Source: AC-32 sp963821495 (GTDB lineage: Bacteria > Actinomycetota > Thermoleophilia > Gaiellales > Gaiellaceae). From it: a DNA stretch of 64,000 nucleotides. The number at the start of each line of letters is the position of its first letter. Position 1 is the stretch's first letter. The notes under the pieces are model-generated. The model did no database searches, was not told the origin of the DNA, and saw only the letters and a program-made list of their open reading frames with translations. The stretch lies in contig CAWGEA010000001.1 in assembly GCA_963821495.1 (NCBI GenBank), positions 372,001 through 436,000 on the forward strand, written 5' to 3'. The translations under genes were made by a program, and so were the position numbers. Shown here in pieces: positions 51,299 to 59,028 of the stretch.

Positions 51299-52834
51299 AT
51301 GCCGCCGACGCCGCGAATCGGCACCGAGTTCGCCGGCTACCGGATCGAGGCGACTCTCGGCCGGGGCGGCATGAGCGTCGTCTACCGCGCCGAGAACCCC
51401 CGGCTCGGCAACCAGGTCGCGCTGAAGGTCCTCGCGCCTGAGCTGACCGAGGACGAGGGCTTTCGCGAGCGGTTCGTCCGCGAGTCGCGCGCCGCGGCCT
51501 CGATCGTGCACCCGCACATCATCCCGATCTACGATGCGGGCGACTGGGAGGGCGTGCTCTACATCGCCATGCGCTTCGTGGACGGGCCGAACCTGCGAGA
51601 GCTCGCGCGCGAGGGGGACGGGCTGTCGCCGGCGCGGACGCTGCGGCTCGCCGCGCAGGTGGGGAGCGCGCTCGACGCCGCGCACGCGCGCGGCCTCGTC
51701 CACCGCGACGTCAAGCCCGCCAACATCCTGCTCGAGGTCGGGGCCGAGGGACAGGACCACGCCTACCTGGCGGACTTCGGGCTGACGAAGCACCTCGAGT
51801 CGCACAGCGGCATCACGGGGACCGGCGAGTTCGTCGGGACGATCGACTACATGGCGCCCGAGCAGATCGAGGGCAAGGCCGTCGACGCGCGGGCCGACCT
51901 GTATGCGCTGGCGTGCGTCGTCTTCGAGTGCCTGGCGGGCGTGGCGCCGTACCGCCGCGAGAACGAGGTCGCGGTGCTCTGGGCGCACATGCGGGACGAG
52001 CCGCCGGTGCTCAGCGAGGCCCGGCCCGGGCTGCCGGTGGCCGCGGACGCGGTCATGGCGAAGGCGCTGGCCAAGGAGCCGGGGGAGCGGCACGCAAGCT
52101 GCGGGGAGTTCGCCGCCGACCTGCGCGCGGCGCTCGGGGATGCCGTTCCGACCGGGCCGCCGCACCCGAGCGCCGTCCAGACGGCAGCGGTCGACCGCCC
52201 AACCGCCGCGAAGCCGCCCGAGCAAGAGCGCCGCGCGCGGCCCTGGCTGCGCACGGCCGGCTGGGTCGCCCTCGGGCTGCTGCTCGGCGCGGGGGTCGCG
52301 TCAGGCGTGCTGGTCGCGACGCGCTCGACGCCGAAGTCGGCCTCCGCGAGGACGGCCACCGTGGAGAGCTTCCTGCGCCCCCTGATCCCGGCCCAGATCC
52401 GTGCCACGTGCACGCGCGGGAAGTTCGGGACGAACTTCTACGTCAGCTACTTCTGCCGGCCCGGGAACGGGGCCGACCACGTGACGTACAGCCTCGCGAT
52501 CGGCGGACCGCAGATGATCGCGCAGTTCTACAAGCGGGCGCGCGCGGAAGGCATCCCGCTCTTCGCCGGCACCTTCCAGCCGAGCGGCGACTGCAGCGTG
52601 GGGGAGAAGGCGATCCAGAAGTGGGTGCCCCGGGCCGGGGCCGGCCACACCGCGCTGGCTCCCGGAATCGTCTCGGACCGGATCAAGGGCAACGTGCTCT
52701 GCCACCGCGAGGGGGGTAGGAGCTGGATCGAGTGGACGGACAGCCGTCTGAACGTCTACGCGAGCGCGAACGGATCCGACGGTCAGGTGTTGTACGACTG
52801 GTGGTCGCGCCTCGCCGGGCCGCGGCCCGCCTAG
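51299..52834 (+). CDS. Transmembrane Ser/Thr protein kinase with Cys-containing outer domain
   Basis: 511 residues. Kinase domain about 1-275: LGRGGMSVVYRA, VALKVL, HRDVKPANILL, ADFGLTKHL, GTIDYMAPEQI. A linker leads to one helix (GWVALGLLLGAGVASGVLVA) and an outer domain of about 165 residues with four cysteines (TCTRGKFG, SYFCRPGN, GDCSVGEK, VLCHREGG), likely two disulfides. No PASTA repeats. ATG 51299 follows AGAAGGG; a GTG at 51284 is possible. The outer domain has no family I recognise and may be the sensor. Confidence 0.9.
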   Translation: MPPTPRIGTEFAGYRIEATLGRGGMSVVYRAENPRLGNQVALKVLAPELTEDEGFRERFVRESRAAASIVHPHIIPIYDAGDWEGVLYIAMRFVDGPNLRELAREGDGLSPARTLRLAAQVGSALDAAHARGLVHRDVKPANILLEVGAEGQDHAYLADFGLTKHLESHSGITGTGEFVGTIDYMAPEQIEGKAVDARADLYALACVVFECLAGVAPYRRENEVAVLWAHMRDEPPVLSEARPGLPVAADAVMAKALAKEPGERHASCGEFAADLRAALGDAVPTGPPHPSAVQTAAVDRPTAAKPPEQERRARPWLRTAGWVALGLLLGAGVASGVLVATRSTPKSASARTATVESFLRPLIPAQIRATCTRGKFGTNFYVSYFCRPGNGADHVTYSLAIGGPQMIAQFYKRARAEGIPLFAGTFQPSGDCSVGEKAIQKWVPRAGAGHTALAPGIVSDRIKGNVLCHREGGRSWIEWTDSRLNVYASANGSDGQVLYDWWSRLAGPRPA

Positions 52835-52911
52835 CCCTTCAGCGTCAGCGCGACCGCCGCGAACGCCAGCGCGAGCGACGCGAGCACCACGAACCCTCCG
52901 AAACGTCCCAT
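52831..52911 (-). CDS. 26-residue membrane micropeptide
   Basis: An ATG at 52911 preceded by AAGGAGGAGGGGG, one of the strongest ribosome sites in the window, opens 26 codons ending TAG. The peptide starts MGRFGGF and continues as one hydrophobic helix rich in Ala, Leu and Val, ending TLKG. It overlaps the last 4 bases of the kinase gene on the opposite strand. A positive-inside N-terminus and single helix fit a small membrane regulatory peptide. Not matched to a family. Confidence 0.55.
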   Translation of the reverse strand: MGRFGGFVVLASLALAFAAVALTLKG

Positions 52912-52991
52912 GCCCCCTCCTCCTTCCGCTTCCGCCCACGCTAGGGCGCGCCCGGCCCGGCGGCATCCCTCGGGCGGGGGGTTGCGCCCGC

Positions 52992-53023
52992 TTGACGACA
53001 GTTAATGGTGCTAGTACAACTAG
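52992..53023 (+). promoter_or_regulatory. Sigma-70-type promoter with an embedded CTAGT-ACA-ACTAG palindrome
   Basis: TTGACG (52992-52997), 17 bases, TACAAC (53015-53020) is a good promoter. The perfect palindrome CTAGT-N3-ACTAG (53011-53023) covers the -10 element and would suit a repressor site. The GTG at 53033 is only about 13 bases after the -10, so the transcript would have almost no leader. No repressor gene is obviously linked. Confidence 0.55.
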
Positions 53024-53032
53024 TGTCATCTC

Positions 53033-54214
53033 GTGACCGTCGTCGAGGCACCTCCGCAACGACAGCCCTCGCAGGAGGAGCTCGAGGCGCTGATCGAGGA
53101 GGCGCGCCGCCGCACCCGCCGGAGGCGGCTCGTCGTCGGAGGCGCGCTGGTGGGCGCGATCGGCGTGGCCGGCCTCGTCGTCGGGCTCGTCCTCGTCCTC
53201 CGCGGGGGGACCGGCACCGCGGTGCCTCGCGGCTTCCACCTCGTTCGCGCCCGGGGGCCGGTCCGGCATCTCCAGCTCGAGACTCTGCTCGGACAGCCTG
53301 CGACGCTCGACGTGGCCACCGGCGACGCCAGACAAACGCGAGTCACGCAAGAGCTGTGGTGGAACGAGCGCACAGGCTTCCTGCGCACCGTCTATAGGCA
53401 GGACGGCCGGGTCGTCAGCGACTGGGTCGAGCAGCAGTGCCAGGGAGCCGGCGCGTCGCGATTCTGCACCCTGCCGTGGCCCTACATCCCGTATCAGCAG
53501 CTCCGCTTCCCGAATCAGCAGCCGAGGCCGGGCGCCTTCCGGCGCGTCGGCACGGGCACGTTTCGCGGACACCGCGTCGTCTGAATCGAGACCGTGTACC
53601 GGCCCGAAGGACAGAAGCCGTCCCTCGGCGGCGACCAGGTCGCCTACGACGCGGTCACGCACCGGCCGCTCGCGCTGCGCACGATCGAGCGGAGCGGCCG
53701 CTTCAAGAGCCGGACGTTCAGCTTCAACGCACTGAAGCTGCTTCCGGATCTCCCTCCGAACGGCGTCTCGTTCGTCGTGCCGGATGGCGGCGCGGGACGC
53801 AACCCGCCGAATCCGCTCGTCGTCATTACCGGTCGGCGTCTGGATGCCGCCTTCGCGGCGCTCGGGAAGACGCCGCTCTGGCTCGGGCGCTCGTTCGACG
53901 GGCATCGCCTGACGTCCGTCGTGACCGGTCGGGACGGAGCGGTGGCCAACGGCCAGACCGGCCGGATGCTGCGGCCGGCTCGCTTCGCCAGGTTCGACTA
54001 CGGCAGCTTTTCGCTGAAGGAGTTCGGCCAGGACCGACCGTGGTGGTACGAGCAGGACCCGCCGGCAGGGAAGGTCGTGCTCACGAATTCATCGTTCGCC
54101 TTCGCTCGCGACGGCGTGCTGGTGACGGTCACCCTGAACGGGCCGAAGTTCCGGCTCGACCGGGCGAAGGCGCTCGAGCTCGTCCGGGCGCTGCAGCCGG
54201 TCGCGCGGAGCTAG
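53033..54214 (+). CDS. Membrane-anchored secreted protein with an in-frame TGA
   Basis: The whole frame would give about 393 residues. A basic segment (RRRTRRRRLVV) and one helix (GAIGVAGLVVGLVLVLRGG) precede a long outer domain. A TGA at 53582-53584 (codon 184, after RGHRVV) interrupts it, and the same frame continues IETVYRPEGQKP to the end at 54214, so TGG (Trp) was probably the ancestral codon. Two separate pieces (53033-53584 and 53594-54214) are the uncorrected reading. Function unknown; the layout resembles actinobacterial anchored proteins with LppX/MucB-like beta domains, but this is not established. Confidence 0.6.
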
Positions 54215-54915
54215 CGCTCGGGCGGCCTCAGCACTGCGAACTCGTCCGTGATCTCGAGTCGCCGCGAGCGGAAGCGGTAGAGCGCGGCCGGGCGACCCCC
54301 CGAGCGGCCCGGCTCGCGGCGCCTGCCGGTCGGCTCGATCACCCCGCGTCGCAGGAGCACCCGCTGCAGGTTCGTCGCCGAGACCGCGTGGCCGAGCGCC
54401 GCCACGTAGAGCTCGCGCAGCTCGGAGATCGTGAACGCGGGCGGCGCGAGCGCGAAGGCGACGTTCGTGTACGAGAGCTTCGCGCGCAACCGATCGCGCC
54501 CAGCGAGCACGATCGCGCGGTGATCGAAGGCGAGCTCCGGCAGCCGCGCGACCGGATGCCAGCGCGTGTCCTCGGGCACTGCCGGGTCGACATCGGTGGG
54601 GACGAGGCCGAGGTAGGCGGTCGCGAGCTCGCGCTCGCGCGGATTGCGGTCGGGATCGCTGAGCGTCTCGAGCTGCTCCAGGTGCGCCAGCTCCTGCACG
54701 TCGACCTTCGCGGCGAGGTGGCGGCGGATCGACTGCTCGAGCGCCTCGTCCTGCTCGAGGTAGCCGCCCGGGGCGGACCACGCGCCGAGGAACGGCGCCC
54801 GCGCTCGCTGCCAGAGCAGCGCCTGCAGCCGGCCTTCGCGCACCTGCAGCACGACGGCCAGCGTGACGTGCGGCGCGCGCGGCCTGGTAGACTGCCGCCG
54901 AGGTTTTCGCTCCAC
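54211..54915 (-). CDS. NrtR-like Nudix-derived transcriptional regulator
   Basis: 234 residues. The N-terminal Nudix domain (TLAVVLQVREGRLQALLWQR; LGAWSAPGGYLEQDEALEQS) has lost the catalytic REUxEE glutamates (it reads IRRHLAAKVDV), as in NrtR regulators. A C-terminal winged helix follows (FTISELRELYVAALGHAVSA, TNLQRVLLRRGVIEPTG). Expected ligand: a nucleotide such as ADP-ribose. The GTG at 54915 lies inside the palindromic site, so a leaderless or alternative start is possible. Divergent from the MFS gene. Confidence 0.8.
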   Translation of the reverse strand: MERKPRRQSTRPRAPHVTLAVVLQVREGRLQALLWQRARAPFLGAWSAPGGYLEQDEALEQSIRRHLAAKVDVQELAHLEQLETLSDPDRNPRERELATAYLGLVPTDVDPAVPEDTRWHPVARLPELAFDHRAIVLAGRDRLRAKLSYTNVAFALAPPAFTISELRELYVAALGHAVSATNLQRVLLRRGVIEPTGRRREPGRSGGRPAALYRFRSRRLEITDEFAVLRPPER

Positions 54916-54925
54916 AGTCGAAAAC
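54903..54925. promoter_or_regulatory. Palindromic operator between the NrtR-like and MFS genes
   Basis: GTTTTCG (54903-54909) and CGAAAAC (54919-54925) are perfect 7-base arms with a 9-base centre, 23 bases in total, the size of reported NrtR boxes. It overlaps the regulator start and lies 9 bases before the MFS ATG. Likely autoregulation plus control of the transporter. Confidence 0.6.
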
Positions 54926-54934
54926 TACCCGAAG

Positions 54935-56278
54935 ATGACGACGGCCGACATCGCAGTCCCGACCCGAGACGTGGAGGAGGTCCTCCGCGAAGGGGGCCTG
55001 TCGCGCTTCCACAAGAAGGCGATCCTCGTCACGGGAGCGGCCTGGACGTTCGTCGCGATGGAGATCCTGCTCGTCGGCTTCGTCGCACCGATCTTCGCCG
55101 GCCTGTGGGGGCTCGACGGGCGGATGCAGGGGCTCGTGAACAGTGCCGCGCTCGCCGGTTCCCTCTGCGGCTCGCTCGTCCTGGGGCGGACCGCCGACCG
55201 GATCGGCCGGCGCGCGATCTTCCAGTACTCGATCCTCTGGTACGCGGCGTTCACCGCCCTGACAGCGCTCTCCTGGGGGCCGTGGTCGGTGATGACGTTC
55301 CGGTTCCTGGCCGGCCTCGGCCTCGGCGGGATGCTCGTCGTCGACCCCTCGATGCTGACCGAGTACCTGCCCCCGCAGCGACGCGGCCGCCTGCTCGTGT
55401 TTCTCGACTTCTGGTGGCCGGTGGGGCTGCTGGTCGCGACCGGGCTCTCGTACGTGTTCCTCGGCCCGAACTTCAACCGTTTCGGCGACTGGAGCTGGCG
55501 CTACCTGTTCCTCGCTGCGTCGTTCCCCGCGTTCCTCGCCTTCGTCGCGCGCCGCACGCTGCCCGAGAGCCCGTACTTCCTCGCGCGCCAGGGGCGCACC
55601 AGGGAGGCGGCCGAGGTGCTCACCGAGATCACGGGCCGCCCGGTGGACGAGGCCGAGTTCAGCGCGCCCGAGGAATCGCGGTCGTCGATGCGCGAGCTGT
55701 TCGCCATCCGGCTGCGCAGCCGCGCGGTCACGACCGCGCTGATCTGGATCGCCCTCAACATCTCGTACTACGGGCTCTTCCTCTGGCTGCCGTTCGTGCT
55801 CCAGGGCGAGAAGAGCTTCCACGTGAACGTGTACCTGCTGCTGACGTTGAGCGCGCTCTCGCAATTCCCGGGGTACGCGGCCGCGATCTGGCTCGTCGAG
55901 CGAGTGGGGCGCAAGCCGACGCTCGCGGTCTTCCTGCTCCTGGGCGGGGTATCGGCGTACGCGTTTGCGGTCGCCGACACGTCGGGCGTCTACATCACCG
56001 CGCTGTTCTTCGTGGGCTTCTTCAACCTCGGAGCTTGGGGGGCGGTCTACCCGTACACGGCGGAGACGTTTCCGACCCGGCTGCGCTCAAGCGCATTTGG
56101 GCTGATGGAGGGCGTCGGCAAGACGGCGGCGATCGCGGGCCCGTACATCTTCGGGCACCTGAAGGATGCGACCGGCAGCACGACCTGGTCGCTCACGTTC
56201 ATCGCGATCGTGATGGCCGTTGGCGGGGTGGTCGCTGCGATCTTCGGCCGCGAGACGCGCGGCCGCGCGCTCGCCTAG
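54935..56278 (+). CDS. MFS transporter
   Basis: 447 residues with 12 predicted helices. The loop 2-3 motif LGRTADRIGRRAIF, the mid-protein LPESPYFLARQGRTREA and the late ETFPTRLRSSAFGLMEGVGK resemble sugar/acid porters (SP or AAHS group). ATG 54935 is used. The overlapping operator links it to the NrtR-like regulator, which hints at a nicotinamide-, ribose- or nucleoside-type cargo, but this is inference. Its end overlaps the next gene convergently by 4 bases. Confidence 0.85.
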   Translation: MTTADIAVPTRDVEEVLREGGLSRFHKKAILVTGAAWTFVAMEILLVGFVAPIFAGLWGLDGRMQGLVNSAALAGSLCGSLVLGRTADRIGRRAIFQYSILWYAAFTALTALSWGPWSVMTFRFLAGLGLGGMLVVDPSMLTEYLPPQRRGRLLVFLDFWWPVGLLVATGLSYVFLGPNFNRFGDWSWRYLFLAASFPAFLAFVARRTLPESPYFLARQGRTREAAEVLTEITGRPVDEAEFSAPEESRSSMRELFAIRLRSRAVTTALIWIALNISYYGLFLWLPFVLQGEKSFHVNVYLLLTLSALSQFPGYAAAIWLVERVGRKPTLAVFLLLGGVSAYAFAVADTSGVYITALFFVGFFNLGAWGAVYPYTAETFPTRLRSSAFGLMEGVGKTAAIAGPYIFGHLKDATGSTTWSLTFIAIVMAVGGVVAAIFGRETRGRALA

Positions 56279-57147
56279 CGGTCGGCGAGCGCCTCGCGCA
56301 CGGCGACGTCGAACGGCGTCAGCTCGAACGGCACGAGCGTCCGGATGCGGTCGTCGCGCACGACGGTCTCGTTGCGGAGGCCCTCGATCAGCGGCCGGGC
56401 GACGCCCGCCTTGACGGGTGTGACGACGTGCAGCCAGAGCGACGAGAGATACGGCGTCAGCACCGGCACCTCGAGGATGAACGGCCGCTTGCCCCGCAGG
56501 CGCGCGATCCGCTCCATCATCTCCCGGTAGGTCATCACCTCGGGGCCGCCGACGTCGAGCTCCTGGCCCAGCGCCGCCTCGAGCCCGCAGACGCGAGCGA
56601 GGTACTCGACCACGTCCGCGAGCGCGACCGGCTGCGTGCGCGTCGAGACCCAGCGTGGGGCGACCATCGCGGGCAGGCGGTCGACGAGCGAGACGATCGT
56701 CTCGAAGGCCGCGCTGCCACGGCCGATGACCATCGCGGCGCGAAGCGTGGTGACCGGCACGGAGGTCGAGGCGAGGCGGCGCCCGGTCTCGTGCCGGCTG
56801 CGCAGGTGTGCCGAGAGGTCGGGAGAGTCGTCGCCGAGCCCGCCGAGGTAGACGAGCTGCTTGACGCCCGCCCGCTCGGCGGCCCGCGCCGTCGTCTCGG
56901 CGGCCTTCAGGTCCTCCGCTTCGAAGTCCGCCGCGCCGAGCGAGTGGACGAGGTAGTAGGCGGCCTCGGCGCCTTCGAGCACGCGCGCGACCGAGTCGGC
57001 GTCGCCGGCGTCGGCGCGCTCCCACGTGACGCCTTCGCGCGCAGGCTGTTCGCGGCGCGAGACCGCGACGACCTCATGCTCCTGCGCGAGCCGATCGACG
57101 AGCGGCCGCCCGATCGTGCCGGTGGCGCCGAAGACGACGACCCTCAT
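56275..57147 (-). CDS. NmrA/atypical SDR NAD(P)-binding protein
   Basis: 290 residues with the Rossmann start MRVVVFGATGTIGRPLVDRL, a strand ending YYLVHSLG, and QLVYLGGLGDD. The active-site YxxxK is absent, typical of atypical SDRs. Similar proteins pair with ubiquinone- or lipid-related genes. Its ATG overlaps the stop of the gene upstream (57144-57617) by 4 bases, so they form a two-gene operon. Confidence 0.83.
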   Translation of the reverse strand: MRVVVFGATGTIGRPLVDRLAQEHEVVAVSRREQPAREGVTWERADAGDADSVARVLEGAEAAYYLVHSLGAADFEAEDLKAAETTARAAERAGVKQLVYLGGLGDDSPDLSAHLRSRHETGRRLASTSVPVTTLRAAMVIGRGSAAFETIVSLVDRLPAMVAPRWVSTRTQPVALADVVEYLARVCGLEAALGQELDVGGPEVMTYREMMERIARLRGKRPFILEVPVLTPYLSSLWLHVVTPVKAGVARPLIEGLRNETVVRDDRIRTLVPFELTPFDVAVREALADR

Positions 57148-57617
57148 CGTCCGGCCTCCGCGATCAGCCGCCGGAAGTAGCGCCGGCTCACGGCCACGTG
57201 CGCGCGCCCCTGCAGGCGGTCGTAGAACGCGATGCGCGGAAAGAAGCCGTGGATCGTCGAGCGCAGCGCCGCCGGAGTCTGCTCGAAGGCGATCTCACCG
57301 CCTGCGCGCCGCGTGAGGAGGCCGCCCGAGATCGGATAGGTGCACGCAGCTCGGGAGGGATCCGCCTCCAGCGTCGGCCGGCCGAAGCGCAGCAGCACCG
57401 GCCCGCGGCGGAGCAGCCGCAGCTCGACCGTGCGGTCCCGCTCGCGAACCCCGACAAGCGAGCCGGTCACGCGGTGGACCTCGCGCCAGTACGCCCGGCC
57501 CAGCCGTTCCGCGCCGGCCGTCGAGAAGTCGACCACCGGCCCACCGAGCGCTACGCGCTGCTCGGCCTCGATCGCGCCGTCACTCGTGTGGCGCTGCCAC
57601 GACTCCCAGCCCTCCAT
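57144..57617 (-). CDS. Conserved hypothetical protein linked to the NmrA-like reductase
   Basis: 157 residues: WESWQRHTSDGAIEAEQRVA, a strand-rich centre (RTVELRLLRRGPVLLRFGRP; CTYPISGGLLTRRAGGEIAF) and a basic C-terminus (YFRRLIAEAGR). A DUF2867/SRPBCC-like fold is possible but not certain. ATGA overlap with the NmrA-like gene suggests a common process. Function not recognised. Confidence 0.6.
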   Translation of the reverse strand: MEGWESWQRHTSDGAIEAEQRVALGGPVVDFSTAGAERLGRAYWREVHRVTGSLVGVRERDRTVELRLLRRGPVLLRFGRPTLEADPSRAACTYPISGGLLTRRAGGEIAFEQTPAALRSTIHGFFPRIAFYDRLQGRAHVAVSRRYFRRLIAEAGR

Positions 57618-57626
57618 GCGGGCACG

Positions 57627-57717
57627 CTAACCGCTCGCGGCTGCGGCGACGATGCGGATCTCGTCGTCTTTGTTCGAGGCTGCCCTCGACTCCGCCGAGC
57701 TGCACGCGGACGAAAGG
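57627..57717 (-). pseudogene. Decayed C-terminal fragment of a MoaD/ThiS-like gene
   Basis: PFVRVQLGGVEGSLE followed, one frame on, by KDDEIRIVAAAASG and TAG. It aligns with the end of the intact MoaD-like gene at 58780-59028 (VNRVQVDGVDGTVEADDEIR then LVAAVAGG). The shift lies in an AAA run (TTT at 57669-57671 on the plus strand), and no start or N-terminal half is found. A partial duplication that has decayed, lying just downstream of the beta-lactamase-like gene. Confidence 0.5.
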
Positions 57718-57736
57718 CCCGGCGCTGGCCGAGGCC

Positions 57737-58742
57737 TCAGTGGCAGTAGCAACTCCAGACCAACCCGGCGAGAGCCTCCCATGACTCGTCGGACACGGCG
57801 TACGCGTTGACCATGACCACGACCTGCCGGTCGCCGCGCTCGCTCGCGAGTGCAACCGTCGTGTGGCCGCCGAGCCCGAGGTGGCCCCACGCGGCACCGC
57901 ACGGAGACGCCGCCTTGCCCATGAGCGACGTGACTTCGCCGATTCCGAGGCCATAGCCGTCCGATTCGTCCCAGTCGGATGGAACGGTGCGCAGCATCTC
58001 CGCGCGCAGGTCCTCCGGCAGCAGCTCGCCGCCCAGAAGAGCCCGGAGGAAGCGCACGAGATCGCGACCCGAGGAGACGATCCCGCCGCCGGCCCAGTTG
58101 AAGGGCAGGTCGAGCTCGGTGACGTCGACAGGGTCAGGGCCCGGGCCCGGGAACATCGGGTTGTCCGCCGGCAGGTACTGGCGCGCGAGGCCGGGAACCG
58201 GCCACGTCTCCGCCGGAAGGTCGGTGGCATCGAGGCCGAGCGGACCGAAGATCCTTCGCCTCAGCTCCTCTCGCAGCGGCGTCCCGGTCGTCTCCTCGAC
58301 CAGCAGCCCGAGCGCCTGGTAGTTGCTGCCGGTGTAGGCCCAGCCCTCGCCCGGCGCGAAGAGTCGAGGGCGGTCCAGGGCGAGCGCCAGCACCTCGCGC
58401 GGCCCGAGCTCCGACCGGTGGGCCGGGTTCCTCCGGTACGGCTCGAAGAACGCGAGGAGGTCATCGTCGAAATTCGGCAGGCCGCTCGTGTGGTTCAGGA
58501 GCTGCCGGACGGTCACATCGGCCACGATCGGGCCAGCATCGCCGTCGAGCGCGAACGCTCCCCTCGTCGACGAGCTGGAGCACCGCGGTTGCGATGAAGA
58601 GCTTGGTGACGCTGGCGACCCGGAAGCGATGCTCGACCTTCAGCGGCTCCCCCGTCTCCACGTTCGCGAGACCGACTGCTCTCTCCCCGCTGAAGCCCGG
58701 GCCGGAGGCCACGGCGACCGCGCCCGGCAGTCCGCTCAGCAC
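57737..58742 (-). CDS. Beta-lactamase-fold serine hydrolase, interrupted by a one-base shift
   Basis: About 334 residues in two frames. The first carries the SxxK nucleophile (RVASVTKLFIATAVLQLVDE); the second begins VADVTVRQLLNHTSGLPNFD and has the YxN motif (GWAYTGSNYQALGLLVEE) and the late HLGLGGHTTVALAS box. The break is at a CCCC run (58560-58563); one base removed restores GAFALDGDAGPIVADVT. The length is one over a multiple of three. GTG 58742 is the first usable start; an upstream extension cannot be excluded. Class C/DD-peptidase-like esterase or peptidase. Confidence 0.78.
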
Positions 58743-58779
58743 GACTGCCTCGAGGTGATCGTCGAGTGACGTCAGAGGG

Positions 58780-59028
58780 CTAGCCGCCCGCGACGGCGGC
58801 GACGAGGCGAATCTCGTCGTCGGCCTCGACCGTCCCGTCGACCCCGTCGACCTGCACGCGGTTGACGTAGACGTTCACAAGTGGCCGCAGGGTCTCGCGC
58901 TCGTCGAAGAGCAGGTCGCGTACGGGGAGCTGCAGGAGCGCCTCTCGCACCGTGGCCGCCTCGAGCTCGAACCGCCCCTGTCCGCCGGCCTCGCGGGCCA
59001 GGAGCTGCGGAATCAGGACGAGGACCAC
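58780..59028 (-). CDS. MoaD/ThiS-family sulfur carrier protein
   Basis: 82 residues with a beta-grasp pattern: VVLVLIPQLLAREAGGQGRF, LEAATVREALLQLPVRDLLF, VNVYVNRVQVDGVDGTVEAD, ending DDEIRLVAAVAGG. The C-terminal Gly-Gly is the thiocarboxylation site. GTG 59028 overlaps the end of the upstream BNR gene by 16 bases. It may serve molybdopterin synthesis (a Mo enzyme is encoded at 46568) or another sulfur transfer. No MoaE or activating enzyme is adjacent. Confidence 0.82.
   Translation of the reverse strand: MVLVLIPQLLAREAGGQGRFELEAATVREALLQLPVRDLLFDERETLRPLVNVYVNRVQVDGVDGTVEADDEIRLVAAVAGG

Noticed and set aside
53582..53584. TGA as selenocysteine or programmed readthrough
   Set aside because: No SECIS-like hairpin or selenoprotein context is visible, and the local pattern fits a lost Trp codon or an error.
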